Source: Biomaibacter acetigenes (GTDB lineage: Bacteria > Bacillota > Thermosediminibacteria > Thermosediminibacterales > Tepidanaerobacteraceae). From it: 64,000 nucleotides of DNA. Position 1 is the first letter of the stretch. Every line of letters starts with the position of its first letter. The DNA is taken from assembly GCF_003691585.1 (NCBI RefSeq), contig NZ_CP033169.1, positions 248,001 to 312,000 of the forward strand, read 5' to 3'. Position numbers and translations under genes: made by a program. The notes below the pieces were generated by a model. It searched no databases. It saw only the letters and a program-made list of their open reading frames with translations, and was not told the origin of the DNA. Below, piece by piece: positions 58,971-64,000 of the stretch.

Positions 58971-59405
58971 ATGAGCACGTTCATGGCAAAAAAGGAAGAA
59001 GTTAAAAGAGACTGGTTCGTAATAGACGCCACGGACAAACCTCTGGGGAGGTTGGCGGCTAAGGTGGCCATGATTTTGAGGGGAAAACATAAACCCACAT
59101 ATACTCCCCATGTTGATACAGGCGACCACGTGATAATAGTGAATGCAGATAAAGTGGTGCTTACGGGAAAAAAGCTGGATAAAAAGCTGTATATCCGCCA
59201 TTCCATGTATCCCGGCGGCATCAAGACCGAAACTTACCGGAGTTTCCTGAAAAGGAGTCCTGAAAAGGCCGTATACAAGGCCATCTGGGGCATGCTTCCG
59301 CACAACTCCCTGGGCCGCAGAATGATTAAAAAATTGAGGATTTACAGAGGTCAGGAACATCCTCACGAAGCACAGCAGCCGAAGTCATTATCCGTTGATA
59401 TTTAA
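58971..59405 (+). CDS. rplM: Large ribosomal subunit protein uL13
   Basis: 144 residues ([40 protein letters not shown]). ATG 58971 follows GAGGAGGG by five to six bases; an in-frame ATG at 58947 lies before that site. Confidence 0.98.
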   Translation: MSTFMAKKEEVKRDWFVIDATDKPLGRLAAKVAMILRGKHKPTYTPHVDTGDHVIIVNADKVVLTGKKLDKKLYIRHSMYPGGIKTETYRSFLKRSPEKAVYKAIWGMLPHNSLGRRMIKKLRIYRGQEHPHEAQQPKSLSVDI

Positions 59406-59422
59406 CAGGAAGGAGGAGAGCA

Positions 59423-59812
59423 ATGAAACAGGCAGTTCTTGCTACGGGAAGAAGGAAGACATCCGTCGCCAAGGTATGGGTTACACCGGGTAGCGGTAAA
59501 ATAATTGTGAACAGAAGGCCCCTGGATGAATACTTTGGGCTTGAGACCCTGAAGGTGGATGTAAAAAAGCCGCTGGAAGTGACCAATACAGCAGGCAGGT
59601 TCGATGTGATCGCCAGCGTGAAAGGCGGCGGATTCACCGGCCAGGCCGGAGCCGTGCGGCATGGTATCGCCAGAGCGCTTTTAAAGATCGATGAAGAATT
59701 TAGACCCGTGCTCAAAAAAGAAGGATTTTTGACAAGAGACCCGAGAATGAAGGAACGCAAGAAATACGGCCTCAAGAAGGCCCGCCGCGCTCCGCAGTTC
59801 TCCAAGAGGTAA
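59423..59812 (+). CDS. rpsI: Small ribosomal subunit protein uS9
   Basis: 129 residues with the usual [20 protein letters not shown] start and the C-terminal [19 protein letters not shown] tail ending in KR that reaches the P-site tRNA. AAGGAGGAG upstream. Last gene of the superoperon. Confidence 0.98.
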   Translation: MKQAVLATGRRKTSVAKVWVTPGSGKIIVNRRPLDEYFGLETLKVDVKKPLEVTNTAGRFDVIASVKGGGFTGQAGAVRHGIARALLKIDEEFRPVLKKEGFLTRDPRMKERKKYGLKKARRAPQFSKR

Positions 59813-59841
59813 AAGAAGGACAGAGTCCTTCTTTTTTTTTT
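59811..59841 (+). terminator. Rho-independent terminator of the ribosomal superoperon
   Basis: An 11-bp stem (59811-59821 with 59825-59835), AGA loop and a run of ten T (59832-59841), overlapping the rpsI stop. Confidence 0.92.
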
Positions 59842-60088
59842 GATCGGCCAACTGAATGCTTCCTGCGTGGTTGGCATCGGAATAGAAAAAGAAGCGGTTG
59901 ATTAAATAAAAAGAAATGATACAATAAAAAAGAAGGACTTGATGATATATGAAAAAAATTCTTGAACTTTAATTGACACATTATTTTAACACTGTCAGGA
60001 TAAGGATATAATAAGGATTGAAAAATAAGTCGAGATATATTAATATATTCATATAGATAAATATAAGACAGGAAATGGAGGAATATTT

Positions 60089-61000
60089 GTGAAAGATGTT
60101 GCTATAATCGGTGCCGGGCCGGCAGGGCTTTCGGCGGGGATCTATGCTGCCAGGGCGAAACTATCCACCGTCATAGTGGAGAAGATGTATCCGGGAGGGC
60201 AGGCGGCCATCACCGACCGTATCGAAAACTATCCCGGTTTTAATGAGGGCATCGGCGGTTCCGAGCTCACCGACAACATGAAGGCCCAGGCGGAAAAATT
60301 CGGGGCGGAGCTTTTAAATGGCGATGTAATAGGTATAAAAAAAGAGAACGAAAAATTTATCATCCAGCTAACAGGAGAGACTCTAGAGGCAAAAACCGTC
60401 ATCCTGGCCATGGGAGCCGAATCCAGGAAGCTGGGAGTTAAAGGCGAAAAGGAATACACCGGCCGTGGTGTATCATACTGTGCCACCTGTGATGGGGCCT
60501 TTTACACCGACAAGCCCATCATGATGGTGGGTGGCGGGGATACGGCCATTGAAGAAGCCCTATACCTCACAAGATTTGCCGAAAGCATCAAGGTGGTGCA
60601 CCGCAGGGATCAGCTGCGAGCCACAAAGATACTGCAGGAACGGGCCTTTAAAAACGAAAAAATTAAATTCATCTGGAATTCTGTAGTGGATGAAATAAAG
60701 GGTCAGGACATGGTGGAAGAAGTAATAGTAAAAAACGTGAAGACCGGTGAAAAAACCTCGGTCTTAGTAAACGGGGTTTTCGTAGCCATCGGCCTTGTTC
60801 CCAATACATCTTTTGTAAAAGACCTGGTAAAATTAAATGAGCAGGGTTATATAATAACCGATGAAAATATGGGGACCGGTGTCCCGGGCCTTTATGCGGC
60901 AGGAGATGTCAGGCAAAAATCCCTGCGTCAGGTGGTCACCGCCGTGGCCGATGGGGCCATAGCCGCCGTAGAAGCCGGAAAATATCTCGAGAGCCTATAA
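60089..61000 (+). CDS. trxB: Thioredoxin-disulfide reductase
   Basis: 303 residues. FAD motif IGAGPAGLSAGIYAARA, redox-active CATCDGAF (Cys near 133 and 136), NADPH-binding MVGGGDTAIEEALYL with HRRDQLRA, and YAAGDVRQKSLRQVVTAVADG. It reduces thioredoxin with NADPH in the cytosol. GTG start behind ATGGAGGA. A 250-base gap upstream contains a TTGACA at 59973 and a TATAAT at 60007 that are too far apart to pair, so the promoter is unclear. No thioredoxin gene is next to it. Confidence 0.95.
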   Translation: MKDVAIIGAGPAGLSAGIYAARAKLSTVIVEKMYPGGQAAITDRIENYPGFNEGIGGSELTDNMKAQAEKFGAELLNGDVIGIKKENEKFIIQLTGETLEAKTVILAMGAESRKLGVKGEKEYTGRGVSYCATCDGAFYTDKPIMMVGGGDTAIEEALYLTRFAESIKVVHRRDQLRATKILQERAFKNEKIKFIWNSVVDEIKGQDMVEEVIVKNVKTGEKTSVLVNGVFVAIGLVPNTSFVKDLVKLNEQGYIITDENMGTGVPGLYAAGDVRQKSLRQVVTAVADGAIAAVEAGKYLESL

Positions 61001-61011
61001 GGCTCTCTTTT
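60989..61011 (+). terminator. Weak terminator after trxB
   Basis: 8-bp stem around an ATA loop, overlapping the trxB stop and followed by only four T. Confidence 0.5.
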
Positions 61012-61096
61012 GTCAATGAAAAGGCACGGTTTTTTATTAAAAATGGAGTTAAATTTTTGACTAACTTTTTCATTTATGTTAACTTAAAAAATAGCG

Positions 61097-61131
61097 GGTC
61101 GAGCTTAAGTTTTCATTATTCAAGCTTGACC
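61097..61131. promoter_or_regulatory. Inverted repeat upstream of the M20 gene
   Basis: Arms GGTCGAGCTT and AAGCTTGACC (one G-T pair), 15-base loop, 28 bases before the TTG start. Operator or leader hairpin; no T-run. Confidence 0.35.
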
Positions 61132-61159
61132 GCAAATAATATAGAAAGGGGTCTTCACA

Positions 61160-62338
61160 TTGGAGAGCTTAAAAGAGAAAGTAGTTTTGCAAGTAGATGA
61201 AATCAAAAACGATATTTTTGAGGTAGCCGATGAGATACACAGGAATCCCGAGTTGGGCAATCAGGAATTCAAGGCTTCAAAACTTTTAAGGGAAAAGATA
61301 GCAAATTATGGATTTACCGTAAAAGATGTGGAAGGACTTCCCACAGCCTTTATAGCTACAAAGAAAGGCACAAAGCCTGGGCCCACCATAGCACTGCTGG
61401 CGGAATACGATGCCCTTCCCCAGATAGGCCATGCCTGCGGCCACAACCTCATAGCCGCTGCGAGCTTCGGGGCCGCAGCAGCCCTTGGAAAGCTGGGCAA
61501 TGATCTGGTCGGAGAAGTGATGCTGGTGGGTTCTCCGGCAGAAGAAACTGATGGAGCCAAAGTGCTACTGGTAGAAAAGGGCATATTCCGTGATGTGGAT
61601 GCGGCTATGATGGTCCACCCCGGCAATAAGACGACGGCTTACTCCACATCCCTTGCCATGGAAGCCATTGAGTTCACATATACCGGCAAGGCCGCCCATG
61701 CAGCAGCAGCGCCCCATATGGGCATAAACGCCCTGGATGCGGTTATAATGCTTTTTAACGGTATAAATGCACTACGGCAGCAGCTTAAATCCGATGTGAG
61801 GATTCACGGCATAATCACCGAAGGCGGCAAGGCCCCCAACATCATCCCCGACAGAGCCGTAGCCCGCTTTTATGTAAGGGCAAAAGAAAAAGGCTACATG
61901 CTCAAAGTAAAGGAAAAAGTGATCGCCTGCGCTAAGGGGGCCGAACTTGCCACCGGCGCAAAACTATCATATAAGAATTTCGAACTGCCCTTCGATAATC
62001 TTATTACCAATAAAACCATGGCGGATATGTTCAAACACAACCTGAAAGAACTGGGGGTTTCCGACATCAGCGATGAGGAAGAAGGCATTGGCTCTACCGA
62101 TATGGGCAATGTAAGCCAGGTGGTTCCCGCCATTCATCCCCACATAGCCATAGCCGAAAGAAATGTGGCTCCTCACTCCATTGAGTTCTGCCAGGCAGCC
62201 GGCTCAAGCAGAGGAAAAGAAGCCGCACTCCTATCGGCAAAAGCCATGGCGATGCTGGCAGTGGAACTTGCTGTAAAACCGGAGCTGCTGCAAAAAGCAA
62301 AACAAGAATTCACAAAGGCAACTTCCCCCTCCCTGTAG
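61160..62338 (+). CDS. M20-family amidohydrolase/peptidase
   Basis: 392 residues of the M20D type (relatives: aminobenzoyl-glutamate hydrolase AbgB, N-acyl-amino-acid amidohydrolases, PepD-like). DEIHRNPELGNQEF opens the domain; metal ligands are in GHACGHN, SPAEET and the late His region VAPHSIEF; the dimerisation domain spans about 170-285. It should cut an amide bond of a small substrate in the cytosol. TTG start behind AAAGGGG. Expressed alone, between a hairpin and a strong terminator. Confidence 0.9.
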   Translation: MESLKEKVVLQVDEIKNDIFEVADEIHRNPELGNQEFKASKLLREKIANYGFTVKDVEGLPTAFIATKKGTKPGPTIALLAEYDALPQIGHACGHNLIAAASFGAAAALGKLGNDLVGEVMLVGSPAEETDGAKVLLVEKGIFRDVDAAMMVHPGNKTTAYSTSLAMEAIEFTYTGKAAHAAAAPHMGINALDAVIMLFNGINALRQQLKSDVRIHGIITEGGKAPNIIPDRAVARFYVRAKEKGYMLKVKEKVIACAKGAELATGAKLSYKNFELPFDNLITNKTMADMFKHNLKELGVSDISDEEEGIGSTDMGNVSQVVPAIHPHIAIAERNVAPHSIEFCQAAGSSRGKEAALLSAKAMAMLAVELAVKPELLQKAKQEFTKATSPSL

Positions 62339-62351
62339 AGGGGGATTTTTT
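62324..62351 (+). terminator. Rho-independent terminator of the M20 gene
   Basis: 8-bp stem (62324-62331 with 62338-62345) with the stop codon in the loop, followed by six T. Confidence 0.8.
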
Positions 62352-62618
62352 ACGTAACGAGGGGGCGTGTACTTGCCATGGTGACATTCCACCGTCCCAT
62401 ATCTCTCCATTTCTTGGGAATCCTGCAACAAAAATGAAATAAATTGAAAACAGAAAAATGATAAATAAGGAATATAGTATTTCTAAGCTAAGAAACCACT
62501 AATTAGTTTCTATTGAAAAACGCCCCCCTCAAACCCACAGAAAACCGGCAGTATGAAATTGTCCGGCAGTTTTTGCTTTGTAGCCACTTTTTATTAATAT
62601 ATCAGAAAAATTTCAGTC
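62352..62618. other. Non-coding gap between the M20 gene and the lacI-type promoter
   Basis: AT-rich, no ORF of note. A palindrome ACTAATTAGT lies near 62500. Nothing else recognised. Confidence 0.5.
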
Positions 62619-62648
62619 TTGACAACTTTGAAATCAAAGTTGTATAAT
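62619..62648 (+). promoter_or_regulatory. Promoter of the LacI-family gene, with a palindrome across its spacer
   Basis: TTGACA (62619-62624), 18-base spacer and TATAAT (62643-62648). A perfect palindrome with 9-bp arms ACAACTTTG and CAAAGTTGT (62622-62643) fills the spacer and touches both hexamers, so it is a possible second operator. Confidence 0.8.
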
Positions 62649-62657
62649 TATTATAGG

Positions 62658-62677
62658 TTGTGCAAGCGGTTGCACAA
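62658..62677. promoter_or_regulatory. LacI-family operator
   Basis: Perfect dyad TTGTGCAAGCGGTTGCACAA with the AAnCGnTT-type centre of LacI/GalR operators. It starts ten bases after the -10 box, over the likely transcription start, pointing to autorepression by the gene at 62720. Confidence 0.85.
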
Positions 62678-62719
62678 ATTTAATTGACCATGTTATATAC
62701 GAAATGAGGGCTGATTTTA

Positions 62720-63748
62720 TTGTCAAATAAGCAGATAAAAATCAGAGACGTTGCAATGGCGGCCGGAGTTTCCGAATCGACCGTGTCGAGGGTTCTTTCA
62801 GGAAACAAAAGGATAAGCGAGAAAACAAGGCAGAAAGTTATGAAAATAGTCGATGAAATGGGTTACAGGCCCAATGCCATAGCCACAAGCCTTGCGCGAA
62901 ACCGTTCAAATTCTATAGGCATTGTGATACCAGATTCGGATAACGAGTTTTACTCCACAACATTTTTCCAGGAGGCATTGAGAGGCATATCCACAGTTGT
63001 GTCGGATAATGGATACGACGTGTTGATATCATCCGGAAGGCCGGACGAAGTCACAGCGCTGAAGGAGCTCGTGGCAAGATGCAAGGTCGATGGGGTAATT
63101 CTTATGAGGTCACATATAAAAGATCAGAGCATAAGATTTTTGCACGAGAGCAAATTCCCTTTTGTGCTTATAGGGACCTCTGTAGAATATGACGATGTAT
63201 ATTCGGTTGACAACGACAACTTTGGTGCGGCCTTTGAACTTACGAAACACATCCTCGGGCAAAATCGCAGGAATATCGCATTTATCGGGGGCGGGAGCAA
63301 TTTCGTATATACTATGGAGAGGCTCAGAGGGTATGAAAAGTGTATTGAATCAAACGGCGCAGAGCTTCGCAAGGAGTATGTCAGGCTCGATATAGATACA
63401 GTCAGGAAGGCTTATGAGGCCATGTCCGAGCTGCTGCAGCTTAAAAGGCGCCCCGATGCCGTAATTATCACCGATGACACAGTCTGTGCCGGGATAATGG
63501 ATAGCATTCGTCAAAACAAATTGAACATACCCGATGATATCGCTGTTGCCAGTTTTAATGACAGCCTTTACAACAGGCTTTCAATTCCGCCGATTACTTC
63601 GATATCGGTGAATTCAATTGAGCTTGGAAGGAAAGCTGCCGAAACTATATGCCGGATTCTCTCGGGTGATTCCGTTGATATCAAAAATATCAGGGTTGAT
63701 TTCAGGCTTTTGGCCAGGGATTCGACGATTTTGAACCGGCTACCGTAG
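62720..63748 (+). CDS. LacI/GalR-family transcriptional regulator
   Basis: 342 residues. Helix-turn-helix and hinge: KIRDVAMAAGVSESTVSRVL, YRPNAIATSLARNRSNSIGI. Periplasmic-binding-protein-like ligand domain follows (IVIPDSDNEFYSTTFFQEAL; VDGVILMRSH; PDDIAVASFNDS; PPITSISVNSIELGRKAAE). Probably senses a sugar and represses itself and the downstream transporter. TTG start at 62720; GAGGG lies upstream. A lipoprotein gene follows after 87 bases. Confidence 0.94.
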   Translation: MSNKQIKIRDVAMAAGVSESTVSRVLSGNKRISEKTRQKVMKIVDEMGYRPNAIATSLARNRSNSIGIVIPDSDNEFYSTTFFQEALRGISTVVSDNGYDVLISSGRPDEVTALKELVARCKVDGVILMRSHIKDQSIRFLHESKFPFVLIGTSVEYDDVYSVDNDNFGAAFELTKHILGQNRRNIAFIGGGSNFVYTMERLRGYEKCIESNGAELRKEYVRLDIDTVRKAYEAMSELLQLKRRPDAVIITDDTVCAGIMDSIRQNKLNIPDDIAVASFNDSLYNRLSIPPITSISVNSIELGRKAAETICRILSGDSVDIKNIRVDFRLLARDSTILNRLP

Positions 63749-63806
63749 ATCTCATCGCGCATGCTTTGCTTTCGGGTTCTGGGAATGGAGCATGACTGAT
63801 GAGATC
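63748..63806 (+). promoter_or_regulatory. Hairpin between lacI-type gene and lipoprotein gene
   Basis: Arms GATCTCATC (63748-63756) and GATGAGATC (63798-63806) with inner CATGCT/AGCATG pairing. No T-run. May be a processing or attenuation element that sets the higher level of the binding protein. Confidence 0.35.
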
Positions 63807-63835
63807 AAAAATCATAAAAAAAGAGGAGGAGAAGC

Positions 63836-64000
63836 ATGAAAAGGTTAATGTGCTTGATTTTCACACTGGTACTGGCGGTTTATTTGCTTTCCGGCTGTTC
63901 CGGCGGGGGCAAGACTGCGAATACCGAATCGAAAAATGCTGCACAGGCTGAAAAGGTGACAGTGGACGTCTTCCAGTTTAAGGTGGAGTTTAAAGACGCT
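63836..64000 (+). CDS. Lipoprotein, probably ABC transporter solute-binding protein (N-terminus only)
   Basis: 55 residues visible. Signal peptide MKRLMCLIFTLVLAVY with lipobox LSGC; the cysteine would be lipidated, followed by a Gly/Ser/Asn linker and VTVDVFQFKVEFKDA, where family-1 (sugar) binding proteins usually begin. Strong GAGGAGGAG site. The position after a LacI-type regulator supports a sugar-uptake system, most of which lies outside the window. Confidence 0.75.
   Translation, partial: MKRLMCLIFTLVLAVYLLSGCSGGGKTANTESKNAAQAEKVTVDVFQFKVEFKDA

Noticed and set aside
59973-60012. Standard promoter for trxB from TTGACA 59973 and TATAAT 60007
   Set aside because: Spacing of 28 bases is too long for a sigma-A promoter.

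Overview
The window comes from a low-to-mid GC anaerobic Firmicute. The signs are frequent TTG/GTG starts behind strong GGAGG sites, TTGACA/TATAAT-type promoters, butyrate kinase and phosphotransbutyrylase, an SLH-domain S-layer-type protein, an L7Ae-like gene in the str operon, zinc-type S14 and a zinc-type L36. The clostridial Thermoanaerobacterales/Thermosediminibacterales neighbourhood is my best guess. No rRNA, tRNA, CRISPR or intact insertion sequence was seen.

Positions 1-1148 hold the N-terminal part of an HtpG chaperone on the minus strand. Positions 1343-22454 form a catabolic region. It starts with a crotonase-fold protein that keeps the catalytic residues I recall for 6-oxocamphor hydrolase (a C-C bond hydrolase of cyclic beta-diketones). 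Next come buk, a beta-keto acid cleavage enzyme and ptb, and a convergent LysR regulator. A second block has a thiolase, an OFA-type MFS carrier, an iron-sulfur/flavin electron-transfer module, a fumarate-reductase-like flavoprotein and a second MFS carrier. A third block has an old-yellow-enzyme/enoate-reductase-like flavoenzyme, an acetyl-CoA acetyltransferase and a two-subunit CoA-transferase. A large S-layer/beta-helix protein and an SDR follow. I read this as uptake, ring reduction, hydrolytic ring opening and thiolytic cleavage of an unsaturated cyclic or diketone-type substrate, ending in acetyl-CoA/butyryl-CoA and ATP. The substrate is inference. The electron-transfer flavoprotein gene carries a one-base frameshift in an A7 run.

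Positions 22634-28182 hold a PNPOx-like/HxlR divergent pair, then a stretch rich in broken genes: an ATPase tail, an IS256-family transposase remnant, a DUF6930-like fragment and a YjbQ gene with a small deletion. Inside it lies an intact pair of a double-domain KaiC-like ATPase and a PocR-GAF-GGDEF diguanylate cyclase.

Positions 28405-59841 are the rpoBC-str-S10-spc-alpha superoperon: rpoB, rpoC, L7Ae-like, rpsL, rpsG, fusA, tuf, rpsJ through rplO, secY, adk, map, a KOW-type protein, infA, rpmJ, rpsM, rpsK, rpsD, rpoA, rplQ, then ecfA1-ecfA2-ecfT, truA, rplM and rpsI, closed by a strong terminator. Internal promoters precede the L7Ae-like gene and rplM. A terminator lies between the L7Ae-like gene and rpsL. 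rpmD (L30) is absent from its usual place, and rpoB is not preceded by rplJL. A structured repeat-like element separates rplQ from ecfA1.

Positions 60089-64000 carry trxB, an M20 amidohydrolase, an apparently autoregulated LacI-family regulator with a near-ideal operator, and the start of a lipoprotein that is probably the solute-binding protein of a sugar transporter.
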